DNA of 16,562 nt from Candidatus Bathyarchaeota archaeon (GCA_007050885.1 SMYQ01000076.1:1-16562); one strand, 5' to 3'. Counted from the first letter of the stretch, positions 1-7,384 are shown. Notes: generated from the sequence alone by a model not told the origin. Made by a program: numbers and translations.

Positions 1-465
1 TTTCTCTATGACAATTCGTGTCCAACCTGACACTTTGTTAAGTCCGCTTTCTCCGAGACCTTTGATAGTAGTTGGAAAAGCGTTAGGCGGTAGAGCCATG
101 TAAAATACTCGATTACCTGAAAGTTCTTTTTGAGTTTCCAATTCCAATATTCTATCGGAAAGTTTTTTGTAGTCTTCTAGATTTCCTTCACCAATGGAAT
201 GATAATGTAAACATTTTTCACACCATTCTGAGAAGGTCTTATCATTAATGGATAATCCTGAAGTTTCGAGTAGGTTTTTGATTTGGTTTCGAAAAGTAGC
301 ATCATTGTATTCTTTGCTTCGAGACACTCCAAGTATTACTGATTTCCCTTGAAGTACACCTTTAGTTGATAGCTGATATAGGGCTGGAAACAATTTTCGA
401 CGAGCAAGATTGCCAGTCGCACCTAGGATGATGAAAATATGGGATTCAATTTGTTTTTTTAACAT
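1..465 (-). CDS. zwf: Glucose-6-phosphate 1-dehydrogenase, N-terminal 155 residues (cut by window edge)
   Basis: Oxidises glucose-6-phosphate to 6-phosphogluconolactone in the cytoplasm, the first step of the oxidative pentose phosphate pathway. My translation from the ATG at 465 gives 155 open codons up to base 1. Residues 15-25 read GATGNLARRKL, the dinucleotide-binding loop of the family. GVSRS at 46-50 places an Arg where the NADP 2'-phosphate is normally held, and FYMALPP (121-127) is a typical family motif. The fragment stops at RIVIEK (150-155), the start of the hallmark substrate-binding motif that usually continues PFG. About two thirds of the usual ~480-500 residues are therefore missing to the left. 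The ATG begins one base after the gnd stop codon, so the two are almost certainly co-transcribed and translationally coupled. Family assignment is secure; cofactor preference is inference. Confidence 0.95.
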   Translation of the reverse strand, partial: MLKKQIESHIFIILGATGNLARRKLFPALYQLSTKGVLQGKSVILGVSRSKEYNDATFRNQIKNLLETSGLSINDKTFSEWCEKCLHYHSIGEGNLEDYKKLSDRILELETQKELSGNRVFYMALPPNAFPTTIKGLGESGLNKVSGWTRIVIEK

Positions 466-466
466 G

Positions 467-1369
467 TTATTTCTTGACCGCGTGTCCACCGAATTTTTGT
501 CTCATAATGGCTAGTACTCTATCTGCAAAGGATTCATTATCTCGAGATCGTAATCGTCTTAAGAGTGATAAGGTTATGATCGGTGCTGCAACATCTAAAT
601 CAATCGCCTCAAATATTGTCCAACGACCTTCACCCGAATCCTCAACATATGGGGCAATATTTTTCAATTCGGAATCCTCTTCAAAAGCTTCTGACGTTAG
701 ATCAAGTAACCATGATCTAACAACACTTCCGAAACGCCAAATCTCAGCTATCTGATGTAGATTTAGATTGAATTCACTCTTCTTTTTTAGTAAGGTAAAT
801 CCTTCGGCATATGCTTGCATTAAGCCGTACTCGATACCGTTATGAACCATTTTTACAAAGTGACCTGCACCGTTTGTTCCTACATGACCCCAACCTTTGT
901 CCTTAGCAGGAGCAAGTGTTTCGAAGATCGGTTTAAGTTGTTCCACAACATTCTTCTCCCCGCCTACCATCATACTATAACCTTCTGTTAGACCCCAAAT
1001 ACCACCACTAGTGCCAACATCCACATAGTGGATCTTATTCTCTTTAAGCAAAGCAGCTCGGCGTATACTATCTTTATAATTCGAGTTACCCCCGTCAACG
1101 ATCACATCACCTTCATCTAATTCGAGCGAAATGTCTTGAATTGTTTTATCTATTGGGTCTCCAGCAGGAATCATTAACCAAATTATCCGAGGGACAGATA
1201 ATTTCTGAACCAATTCCTTTAGTGAATAGGCTCCATCTATTCCTTTATCCTTTGCCTGATTGACTGTTTCTTCACGTCTAGCATAGCCAACAACTATATG
1301 TCCACTTTTAACCAGCCGAGTTGCCATATTCAGACCCATACGTCCTAGCCCTATCATTCCTAATTGCAT
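467..1369 (-). CDS. gnd: 6-phosphogluconate dehydrogenase, decarboxylating, short (300-residue) form
   Basis: Converts 6-phosphogluconate to ribulose-5-phosphate and CO2 with reduction of NAD(P). The Rossmann motif GLGRMG is at residues 7-12 and DGGNSNY at 92-98. The substrate loop GTSGGIWG is at 119-126. The catalytic segment KMVHNGIEY (173-181) contains the catalytic Lys173 with His176, Asn177 and Glu180. At 300 residues it belongs to the short GntZ/YqeC-like subfamily, not the ~470-residue form. Short forms are often NAD-linked, but ARR at 30-32 follows the second strand, where Arg can bind the NADP phosphate, so cofactor use is open. The ATG at 1369 has a purine-rich AGAGGG ribosome site on the minus strand about 8 bases upstream. 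It lies 120 bp downstream of tkt, with its own candidate TATA box, and zwf follows directly. Confidence 0.95.
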   Translation of the reverse strand: MQLGMIGLGRMGLNMATRLVKSGHIVVGYARREETVNQAKDKGIDGAYSLKELVQKLSVPRIIWLMIPAGDPIDKTIQDISLELDEGDVIVDGGNSNYKDSIRRAALLKENKIHYVDVGTSGGIWGLTEGYSMMVGGEKNVVEQLKPIFETLAPAKDKGWGHVGTNGAGHFVKMVHNGIEYGLMQAYAEGFTLLKKKSEFNLNLHQIAEIWRFGSVVRSWLLDLTSEAFEEDSELKNIAPYVEDSGEGRWTIFEAIDLDVAAPIITLSLLRRLRSRDNESFADRVLAIMRQKFGGHAVKK

Positions 1370-1403
1370 TCTTTATGCCCTCTTTTTTTTCTAAATAGAA
1401 CCA

Positions 1404-1411
1404 TGTATAAA
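1404..1411 (-). promoter_or_regulatory. Candidate TATA box for the gnd-zwf operon
   Basis: On the minus strand the bases read TTTATACA, centred about 39 bases before the gnd ATG. That would put transcription start near 1380 with a very short leader. Position and composition fit an archaeal promoter; this is inference from sequence only. Confidence 0.4.
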
Positions 1412-1456
1412 CTTACAAATAGATTTTTTTTGAAATTGTTCTGATTTTATTTTTAG

Positions 1457-1470
1457 TAACACGCGCGTTA
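1457..1470. repeat. GC-core quasi-palindrome between tkt and gnd
   Basis: The 14 bases TAACACGCGCGTTA are palindromic except for one pair of symmetric positions. The CGCG core stands out in otherwise very AT-rich intergenic DNA. It lies about 50 bp upstream of the gnd TATA candidate and 20 bp past the tkt stop. It could be an operator for gnd-zwf or part of the tkt 3' end, where a run of six T on the minus strand (1477-1482) precedes it. Confidence 0.4.
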
Positions 1471-1489
1471 ACCTTTAAAAAATGATAGT

Positions 1490-3508
1490 TTATTGCTTTA
1501 ATAATCTCTGAGCTCGATTAACAACATTCTTTACGGTAAAACCAAATTTCTCATAGACCACTTTGCCAGGTGCCGATGCTCCGAATCGATCCACACCAAT
1601 TACATCCCCTTTATCTCCAACATATTTTCCCCAGCCTAGAGATACTCCAGCTTCAATGGCAAGCTTAGGCAATTCTGGAGGAAGAACTTTCAGTTTGTAT
1701 TCTTCTATTTGCTCTTCGAAAAGCTCCCATGAAGGCATCGAGATAACACGAGCTTCTATTCCGTTTTTTTTCAATTCTTTGCTAGATGCTAATGCTAAAT
1801 GAACTTCTGATCCAGTTGCTATTAATATAACATCAGGTTTACCAGATTCGGCTTCAGATAAAATATAGGCACCTCTAGGAACTCCATCTCTAATCGGATA
1901 TTTCACTGGATCGAGAATTGGCAGTTTCTGTCTCGTGAATATTAGGACAGTTGGGCCTTTCCTGTCGATCGCCATTTGCCAGGCCATCGCGGTCTCATTG
2001 GCGTCAGCTGGCCGAATGACTGTTAATCCAGGAACAGTTCTGAGACTCATTAACTGCTCAATTGGTTGATGTGTTGGACCATCTTCGCCAAGACTAATAC
2101 TGTCATGTGTAAAAATAAAAATCACATGAGTTTTCATTAACGCTGCCAGTCTTATTGGTGGACGCATATAATCAGAAAAAACAAGAAACGTCGCTGTATA
2201 TGGAATGAAATTGCTATGTAAGGCCATGCCGTTGGCTATAGCCCCCATTGAATGCTCTCTAACACCGAAGTGGACGTTATGGGCACAAACTTTACTCAAA
2301 CCCAAGTCACCATAACCCATCAATAGTGTCTTTGTTGATGGCGCAAGATCCGCTGAACCACCTACAAGAATATGTGGAGGCGCCCCATTTAGTGAGTGTA
2401 GTTTCCTTGTTAGATTATTCATGACTTTGCCTGAGGCTGCTCTAGTTGCTAATGGACCATCCTTCGGGTTGAAGAATTGTATGTAGCTCTTCCAGTCAGC
2501 AGGTAATTGCCCTTTTATTGTCTTCTCAAATTGGGAATAGAAGTCAGGATATTTCTTTTGATAAGAATCTAGAACATCATTATATTTTTTCTCAAGCTCG
2601 GCTCCTTTCTGAATAGATTTCCGAAAATGGTTTAAAGAATCTTCAGGAATGTGGAATGATGGTTTAATGGGCCATCCTAGTGATTCTTTTGTGGCTTTCA
2701 AAGCTTCTGGACCTAGTGGTTCTCCATGTGCTTCTGCTGAATCTTGTTTGGGGCTGCCATATCCAATGCGAGTTCTAACTATTATGAGAGAGGGTTTTTC
2801 GTTTTGGGATTTTGCAGAATTTATTGCTTTTTCGATGTTTTCTAAATCATTACCATCTGGAACTTGAAGAACGTTCCAGCCATAGGCTTCAAAACGTCCC
2901 TTCACATTTTCAGTGAAAGCGAAATCAGTCTCACCTTCGATCGAGATATGGTTATCATCATACAAGTAGATAATCTTGTTCAGTTTTAGAGTTCCAGCAA
3001 GTGAGGCAGCCTCAGAAGCGACACCTTCCATAAGGTCTCCATCCGATACTATTCCATAGGTATAATGATCTATTATTGGACATTTTGGGAAGTTGAAGCA
3101 ATTAGCTAAGAAAACTTCAGCAAGAGCCATTCCGACACCCATTGCAAAACCTTGGCCTAGTGGACCTGTTGTGGCCTCGACTCCTTTTGTTAAGCCAAAT
3201 TCTGGATGTCCTGGAGTCTTGCTTTCCCATTGTCGAAATTGCTTCAATTCTTCTAAAGGAAGATCATACCCGTACACGTGTAAGAGAGAATATAGTAAAG
3301 CAGAACCATGTCCTGCTGAAAGTATAAAACGATCTCGATTAATCCATTTTGGATTCTTCGGATTATGATGCAAGAATTTGTCCCATAGCACATAAGCCAT
3401 AGGTGCCGCACCAAGAGGAAGACCGGGATGCCCTGACTTGGCTTTTTCAACCGCATCAACAGCTAAGAATCGAAGTGTATTTACACAAAGTCCATCTAGA
3501 TTAGTCAA
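1490..3508 (-). CDS. tkt: Transketolase, full-length single chain
   Basis: Thiamine-diphosphate enzyme moving two-carbon units between sugar phosphates (xylulose-5-P, ribose-5-P, erythrose-4-P) in the non-oxidative pentose phosphate pathway. It has 672 residues, the normal bacterial/eukaryotic length. GHPG is at 26-29, AGHGS at 65-69 and GHPE at 100-103. SDGDLMEG (155-162) is the ThDP/metal motif with Ser for the usual first Gly. HGEPLG is at 261-266, and FGVREHS (414-420) carries the catalytic Glu418. [17 protein letters not shown] (466-482) supplies His468 and His480, and Arg526 is the phosphate-binding Arg. The start is TTG: an in-frame TAG lies ten codons upstream with no ATG or GTG between, and GGAAGGG lies 11 bases upstream. 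It follows glk by 33 bp. Many archaea encode transketolase as two separate half-size proteins, so the single chain suggests bacterial ancestry. Confidence 0.96.
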   Translation of the reverse strand: MTNLDGLCVNTLRFLAVDAVEKAKSGHPGLPLGAAPMAYVLWDKFLHHNPKNPKWINRDRFILSAGHGSALLYSLLHVYGYDLPLEELKQFRQWESKTPGHPEFGLTKGVEATTGPLGQGFAMGVGMALAEVFLANCFNFPKCPIIDHYTYGIVSDGDLMEGVASEAASLAGTLKLNKIIYLYDDNHISIEGETDFAFTENVKGRFEAYGWNVLQVPDGNDLENIEKAINSAKSQNEKPSLIIVRTRIGYGSPKQDSAEAHGEPLGPEALKATKESLGWPIKPSFHIPEDSLNHFRKSIQKGAELEKKYNDVLDSYQKKYPDFYSQFEKTIKGQLPADWKSYIQFFNPKDGPLATRAASGKVMNNLTRKLHSLNGAPPHILVGGSADLAPSTKTLLMGYGDLGLSKVCAHNVHFGVREHSMGAIANGMALHSNFIPYTATFLVFSDYMRPPIRLAALMKTHVIFIFTHDSISLGEDGPTHQPIEQLMSLRTVPGLTVIRPADANETAMAWQMAIDRKGPTVLIFTRQKLPILDPVKYPIRDGVPRGAYILSEAESGKPDVILIATGSEVHLALASSKELKKNGIEARVISMPSWELFEEQIEEYKLKVLPPELPKLAIEAGVSLGWGKYVGDKGDVIGVDRFGASAPGKVVYEKFGFTVKNVVNRAQRLLKQ

Positions 3509-3541
3509 ATTTAGATTTACCCTTCCAGTTAAAATCTATTA

Positions 3542-4522
3542 TTAGGAAATAGTTCCGTTTATCTTATGCTGAGCGAGAGCAGCTGCTCCAACTACACCTG
3601 CCTTTCCACCTAAAGATGCTTTGGTGAACCTTAAATTTTCGATTGCTGGTTTTAACGCTTCTTTTTTAGTTTGTTCTTCTATCATTTGGATAAGTTCTGG
3701 TATTCCCTCTATTACTCCACCACCAAGCACGATAAGGCAAGGATTGAATGCATTCACTATACTCGAAACACCTGCTGCGATATAACGACTTGTTTCCATA
3801 ACAAGATTCGAAGCTAATTTGTCACCATTATGGTATGCTTTGCTTACAGTGGCAGCGGTAATTTGTTCAGCATGACCAGCTATTTCTATTAACGCCTTGC
3901 CAGCAGAAGAATCATTTCGAACAGCTTCTTGAGCTCTTTCAGCTATGGCCCATCCACCACCATATGCTTCCATGCAACCCCTTTTTGGACAATGACATTT
4001 TCTGCCTTCAACTACTATTGTAATATGGCCAAGTTCTCCGGCAATATTACCACAACCCGTTAACAATCGACCGTTGGTTATTACGCCACCACCTATTCCC
4101 GTCCCAACGAAAAAAAGAACTAGATCATTAACATTTTTTCCAGATCCATATTCCCACTCACCCAATGTCGCCGCACGTACATCATTGGTCACAATTACGG
4201 GCAATCCTAATTTTTCTTCTAATTTTGTTTTAAGAGGTACATCACGCCAATTGAGATTAGGCGCAGATCTCACTACACCATCAACATCGATCTGACCTGC
4301 AACACCAATTCCCAAAGCTTTAGGATCATACTCATCCTTTCGGAGACGTTCAGTTATACATCTTACAAGATCTTCAACAACACTATCGGATCCTTTTTCT
4401 GAATCAGTAGGATACTTATGCGAACTTAGAATATGGCCTTCCCTATCTAATATGGCTGTAGCTACTTTCGTACCGCCGAGATCAACACCTACTGTCGTTG
4501 GTGGTAGAATTTTTTCAGTCAA
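3542..4522 (-). CDS. glk: ROK-family sugar kinase, probable glucokinase
   Basis: Phosphorylates glucose (possibly other hexoses) with ATP, feeding glucose-6-phosphate to zwf. It has 326 residues. The N-terminal phosphate loop VGVDLGGTK is at 11-19 and the catalytic Asp114 lies in TNDVRAA. GTGIGGGV is at 141-148 and the ROK signature ELGH at 163-166. A zinc site, CHCPKRGCME (176-185), carries the three ROK cysteines C176, C178 and C183. The second ATP motif LIVLGGGV is at 263-270. No DNA-binding domain precedes the kinase, so it is an enzyme rather than a ROK repressor. The TTG start is forced: TGA occurs two codons upstream and the family N-terminus begins only ten residues in. Glucose is the likely substrate from its position beside tkt, gnd and zwf, but N-acetylmannosamine or fructose kinases share these motifs. 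Confidence 0.9.
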   Translation of the reverse strand: MTEKILPPTTVGVDLGGTKVATAILDREGHILSSHKYPTDSEKGSDSVVEDLVRCITERLRKDEYDPKALGIGVAGQIDVDGVVRSAPNLNWRDVPLKTKLEEKLGLPVIVTNDVRAATLGEWEYGSGKNVNDLVLFFVGTGIGGGVITNGRLLTGCGNIAGELGHITIVVEGRKCHCPKRGCMEAYGGGWAIAERAQEAVRNDSSAGKALIEIAGHAEQITAATVSKAYHNGDKLASNLVMETSRYIAAGVSSIVNAFNPCLIVLGGGVIEGIPELIQMIEEQTKKEALKPAIENLRFTKASLGGKAGVVGAAALAQHKINGTIS

Positions 4523-4582
4523 ATATCATACCCAACTTTTGATCTAATAAATTGCAAAATTTACTATAATATCCGATTATGA

Positions 4583-4605
4583 AATTATTTGAATAACAAA
4601 TAATT
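4583..4605. repeat. Perfect 9-bp inverted repeat with 5-bp spacer in the glk/fba divergent gap
   Basis: AATTATTTG (4583-4591) and CAAATAATT (4597-4605) are exact reverse complements around AATAA. The site lies about 60 bp upstream of the glk start and 100 bp upstream of the fba start. It is a plausible operator for a dimeric regulator controlling both directions. Low complexity makes chance a real alternative. Confidence 0.5.
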
Positions 4606-4631
4606 CTTTCTAAACATATAACTACAAACAA

Positions 4632-4648
4632 TTTATCTATTTGATAAA
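4632..4648. repeat. Second inverted repeat, TTTATC-N5-GATAAA, in the same divergent gap
   Basis: Six-base perfect arms flank TATTT, the same 5-bp spacer length as the repeat at 4583-4605. TATTTGATAAAC at 4638-4649 also matches TATTTGAATAAC at 4586-4597 in 10 of 12 positions, in the same orientation 52 bp apart. That spacing is close to five helical turns. Possible paired operator; inference. Confidence 0.45.
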
Positions 4649-4706
4649 CTCTCAGTTACTAAATAAGTTCTCATATACACAAATAAAATTCCAAAGGTGA
4701 ATTTCT

Positions 4707-5618
4707 ATGAAGAAATTAGAAATCATTGTTCCGTTAGATGTTCCAAAAAGCTTCAGAGAGAAATATATTAAAAATTATTTCGATGCGACATCAGGTGCTG
4801 GAAGACTTATGCTTTTTGCGGGAGATCAGAAGATCGAACATCTAAACGCCGACTTCTTTGGTGAACACATTCATCTTGATGATTCAAATCCAGAACATCT
4901 TTTCAAAATTGCAAGCAAAGCAAATATAGGAATTTTTGCCACTCAGCTTGGTCTTATTGCAAGATACGGTATGCATTATCCAAAAGTTCAGTTCCTTGTA
5001 AAATTGAATTCAAAAACCAATCTTATCAAAAAAAATCAAAAGGACCCTTATAGCGAACAACTTATTGACGTAAGTCAGGTAGTTGAATTTCAGAAAAATA
5101 GTGGATTAAAAATCCTTGGTGTAGGCTATACCATTTATCTTGGAAGTGAATATGAGCCCGAAATGCTAAGAAAAGCGACACAAATCATATACGAAGCACA
5201 TGGATATGGACTAATTACAGTTCTCTGGATTTATCCCAGAGGAAAAGCTGTTAACGATGAGAGAGATCCTCACCTTATTGCTGGCGCAACAGGAGTTGGT
5301 GCTTGTCTTGGTTCAGATTTCGTTAAAGTGAATTATCCCAAACAAGAGGGAAAAGAATCAAAAAAAATATTCAAAGAAGCCATAATTGCTGCTGGAAGAA
5401 CCAAGGTCATATGTGCTGGAGGACCTTCAACTGACGTTAAGGCTTTTCTTCAGGAACTTCATGATCAAATTGAGAGTGGAGCATCAGGAAACGCGACTGG
5501 CAGAAATATACATCAAAAAGGACTGGAAGAAGCAATCCGAATGTGCAATGCAATATATGCAATAACTATAGAAAACTCTACTGTAGAAGATGCATACTCT
5601 AGGTATATTCAAGAATGA
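4707..5618 (+). CDS. fba: Class I aldolase of the FbaB/DhnA family, probable fructose-bisphosphate aldolase
   Basis: A Schiff-base aldolase of the archaeal/FbaB type, expected to interconvert fructose-1,6-bisphosphate with dihydroxyacetone phosphate and glyceraldehyde-3-phosphate. It has 303 residues, longer than the ~260-280 usual for the archaeal enzyme. FAGDQKIEH (37-45) is the N-terminal barrel motif and GYTIYLGSEYE (140-150) holds the candidate acid/base tyrosines. DFVKVNYP (204-211) carries the Schiff-base Lys207. CAGGPS (236-241) and GNATGRNIHQKG (261-272) form the phosphate-binding end of the barrel. The ATG is preceded by AGGTGA at 4695-4700, six bases upstream. The gene diverges from glk and overlaps the following HAD gene by 4 bp (ATGA). 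Related aldolases act on deoxyribose phosphate or in aromatic amino-acid/heptose routes, so the exact substrate is not proven. Confidence 0.85.
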   Translation: MKKLEIIVPLDVPKSFREKYIKNYFDATSGAGRLMLFAGDQKIEHLNADFFGEHIHLDDSNPEHLFKIASKANIGIFATQLGLIARYGMHYPKVQFLVKLNSKTNLIKKNQKDPYSEQLIDVSQVVEFQKNSGLKILGVGYTIYLGSEYEPEMLRKATQIIYEAHGYGLITVLWIYPRGKAVNDERDPHLIAGATGVGACLGSDFVKVNYPKQEGKESKKIFKEAIIAAGRTKVICAGGPSTDVKAFLQELHDQIESGASGNATGRNIHQKGLEEAIRMCNAIYAITIENSTVEDAYSRYIQE

Positions 5619-6247
5619 AAAAAACATTAGTCTGTCTCGATAGAGACGGTACACTAATTTACGATAAGAAATATCACCTTGGAAGAACCGATGATTGGAA
5701 ATCTAAAATCAAAATCCTACCGACAGTCATCGAAGGTTTAAGATTACTAAGAACTCTTCCGAAGGTAGTAATTTATGTAATCACAAACCAGCCAGGCGTA
5801 GCGATAAAAGACTTCCCTCTATTGACTCTTGATAGAGCACATGAAGTAAATCAATATATCTTGACTCAAATTACAGAAATGGGTGGACAGATAGATGGCT
5901 ATTTCTTGTGCCCACATGCAAACTTACAATATGTAAAAAAACGGACTGACTATAATTTTGATGAAAGAATGGTCTGTGATTGTGAGTGTGAAAAACCGAA
6001 GGCAGGAATGGTTTTTGACGCACTCAAAACCGAAGGATTAACTCGCGAGGAGACTATTATATATGTGATCGGAGACCGTTCAAGCGATGTTGAAACAGCA
6101 CTAAATATCAATGGTACAGGGATCCTGATTCCTTTTGAAAATGAACCTAGACATATTGAAAAAATAAAGAAACTCAAGCAAACTAATGTTTACATTGCAA
6201 GAGATTTCTTAGATGCCGCAAAATTCATTGTGGAGCAAAACAAATAA
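5615..6247 (+). CDS. HAD-IIIA phosphatase, GmhB-like (heptose-bisphosphate/histidinol-phosphate phosphatase family)
   Basis: Cytoplasmic phosphatase that hydrolyses a small phosphorylated sugar or polyol. It has 210 residues. The nucleophile motif DRDGT is at 9-13 (Asp9, Asp11), TNQPG at 57-61 and the Lys motif EKPKAG at 126-131. GDRSSDV (153-159) supplies the acidic metal ligands. A zinc-type loop is visible: CPH at 99-101 and CDCEC at 121-125, as in GmhB and the HisB phosphatase domain. The start codon overlaps the fba stop as ATGA, so translation is coupled to the aldolase. That suggests the substrate is an aldolase-derived sugar phosphate, for example a heptose bisphosphate. No other heptose or histidine genes are in the window, so the substrate remains open. 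Confidence 0.82.
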   Translation: MKKTLVCLDRDGTLIYDKKYHLGRTDDWKSKIKILPTVIEGLRLLRTLPKVVIYVITNQPGVAIKDFPLLTLDRAHEVNQYILTQITEMGGQIDGYFLCPHANLQYVKKRTDYNFDERMVCDCECEKPKAGMVFDALKTEGLTREETIIYVIGDRSSDVETALNINGTGILIPFENEPRHIEKIKKLKQTNVYIARDFLDAAKFIVEQNK

Positions 6248-6283
6248 AATTCCTAATACACCAAAATGTCAACATGTGCAAAA

Positions 6284-6309
6284 TATGAATTCATGAATAA
6301 TAATTCATA
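6284..6309. repeat. Inverted and direct AATTCAT repeats before the second HAD gene
   Basis: TATGAATT (6284-6291) is complementary to AATTCATA (6302-6309). ATGAATTCAT (6285-6294) is itself a perfect palindrome, and AATTCAT recurs 14 bp later in direct orientation. The cluster ends 25 bp before the ATG at 6335, where a promoter would sit. It may be an operator or simply AT-rich promoter DNA. Confidence 0.3.
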
Positions 6310-6334
6310 AACAATTAAGAAAACTGTGAATAAA

Positions 6335-7036
6335 ATGATTAACACAATTTTCACAGATTTTGATGGAACTCTTCATGATTCAGACTCTAAATTTGAGAGT
6401 AAATTAGATGGATTTCTTGGTTTTGATGGAAAGACTGTGTGGCATACATTCTTTTTCAAAGTTCATAGAGAAATAATTCATAAAAAATTTCCAGAGAAAC
6501 ACAATGATTCGGCATTTCATAGTGAGTTACTTTTTGAATTATTAGGGAAACAATATGACAGGGAAGAAGCCAAACATTTTATCCAAGTATGCGAACAAGC
6601 GGAAGAGGAGTGTTGGACAAATCCTAATTATTTTGACGAGACTCACGAATTCCTACAGAGAATGAAGGATAATGATTTTAAAATTTGTTTGACAACTGGA
6701 TCTCATGCTGAAGAAAAAGCTAGAGGAATAGAGAGATTTTTCTCAAAGCAATTTTTTGATTTTGCTTTTGATGAAACAATAATTGGTTATAGAAAAACAG
6801 AAAAAAATTACTATAACAAAGCATTAATTACTTCAAATTCTAAGTCTCAACAGACTGTAAGTATCGGCGACACATTGTCACACGACATTTATCCCGCAAA
6901 ATCTATAGGAATCATGACAATTTGGATTAATAGAAGAAATGAAAAAAAATCTAAAGATAAAAATATGCTAGATTATGAAATATCTAACCTTCTTGATGCT
7001 TTGGATAAATTGAATTTAAAGGAACATCTTTTCTGA
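6335..7036 (+). CDS. HAD-superfamily hydrolase (phosphoglycolate-phosphatase-like), substrate unknown
   Basis: A 233-residue soluble hydrolase with the four HAD motifs. They are DFDGT at 8-12 with Asp8 as nucleophile, TTG at 120-122, a Lys in GYRKTEK (151-157), and GDTLSHD (178-184) with acidic metal ligands. A helical cap of about 80 residues sits between motifs I and II, as in type C1 HAD enzymes. A GTG at 6326 would add three residues. I prefer the ATG at 6335 because GTGA at 6326-6329 then serves as a ribosome site five bases upstream, as it does before fba and the racemase gene. It stands 78-87 bp after the GmhB-like gene on the same strand. Likely roles are dephosphorylation of phosphoglycolate or another small metabolite; the substrate cannot be read from the sequence. 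Confidence 0.75.
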   Translation: MINTIFTDFDGTLHDSDSKFESKLDGFLGFDGKTVWHTFFFKVHREIIHKKFPEKHNDSAFHSELLFELLGKQYDREEAKHFIQVCEQAEEECWTNPNYFDETHEFLQRMKDNDFKICLTTGSHAEEKARGIERFFSKQFFDFAFDETIIGYRKTEKNYYNKALITSNSKSQQTVSIGDTLSHDIYPAKSIGIMTIWINRRNEKKSKDKNMLDYEISNLLDALDKLNLKEHLF

Positions 7037-7060
7037 CCACTTACAAAGGCTACCCAAAGT

Positions 7061-7075
7061 TTTATGTTTAAAAAA
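7061..7075 (+). promoter_or_regulatory. Candidate archaeal BRE/TATA box for the Lys/Arg-rich protein
   Basis: TTTATGTTTAAAAAA preceded by AAAG resembles a TATA box with its BRE. Its centre is about 25 bases before the ATG at 7091, and there is no ribosome-binding site between. The transcript is probably leaderless. Confidence 0.5.
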
Positions 7076-7090
7076 CGTTGACAACATATT

Positions 7091-7297
7091 ATGCCAAAAA
7101 CTAAGAAGAAACCAAGAAAAAGGACAACACCCAAGAAAAGTAAGAGTAAATCAAGACCGAAAAAGAAGAAAACAAGATCCAAGAGAAAACCAAAACTCCA
7201 TACCAAAGTAAAGAGAACGATACGAAGGGGCACAAGAACTACAAAACGTAAAGTTGGCAAAGGCTTAGTCAGGATTGGCAGAAGCATAAGTAGATAG
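7091..7297 (+). CDS. Very basic 68-residue protein, histone-H1-like tail composition, likely nucleic-acid binding
   Basis: I count 21 Lys and 13 Arg in 68 residues (50%), with no Asp, Glu, Tyr, Phe or Trp. The first ~35 residues are low-complexity K/R/P/S/T runs, such as KKSKSKSRPKKKK at 15-27, resembling the tail of H1-type linker proteins. Residues 36-68 are less repetitive and may form a short amphipathic element (KVGKGLVRIGRSISR). It is too short for a histone fold and shows no zinc finger or ribosomal-protein signature I recognise. A probable role is DNA compaction or RNA binding in the cytoplasm. A well-placed TATA box and good codon structure support a real, strongly expressed gene. 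An uncharacterised small ribosome-associated protein is the main alternative. Confidence 0.65.
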   Translation: MPKTKKKPRKRTTPKKSKSKSRPKKKKTRSKRKPKLHTKVKRTIRRGTRTTKRKVGKGLVRIGRSISR

Positions 7298-7329
7298 AAC
7301 AGCCTAACCAAATACTAACTCTAAAAACT

Positions 7330-7359
7330 CATCCATTATCTAAGCGTAGCTAATAGATG
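7330..7359. terminator. Imperfect stem-loop between convergent genes
   Basis: CATC at 7330 pairs with GATG at 7356-7359, and the inner ATTA/TAAT and AGC/GCT also pair, with one mismatch and a four-base bulge. The genes on either side point towards each other, so a shared bidirectional terminator is possible. The pairing is weak. Confidence 0.25.
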
Positions 7360-7384
7360 ACTTAAAAATAGAATTCTGCAGGCC

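Noticed and set aside
1381..1390. Run of T on the plus strand as a terminator
   Set aside because: Both neighbouring genes lie on the minus strand, where this is an A run just ahead of the gnd ribosome site, so it cannot terminate them.
3542..4522. ROK-family transcriptional repressor (NagC/XylR type)
   Set aside because: The protein begins directly with the kinase phosphate loop and has no helix-turn-helix domain; length 326 fits a kinase.
6973..7311. 112-codon hydrophobic open frame on the minus strand
   Set aside because: It is the antisense of the Lys/Arg-rich gene and the end of the HAD gene. AAG/AGA-rich coding DNA reads as Leu/Phe-rich on the other strand, which explains its apparent membrane character.
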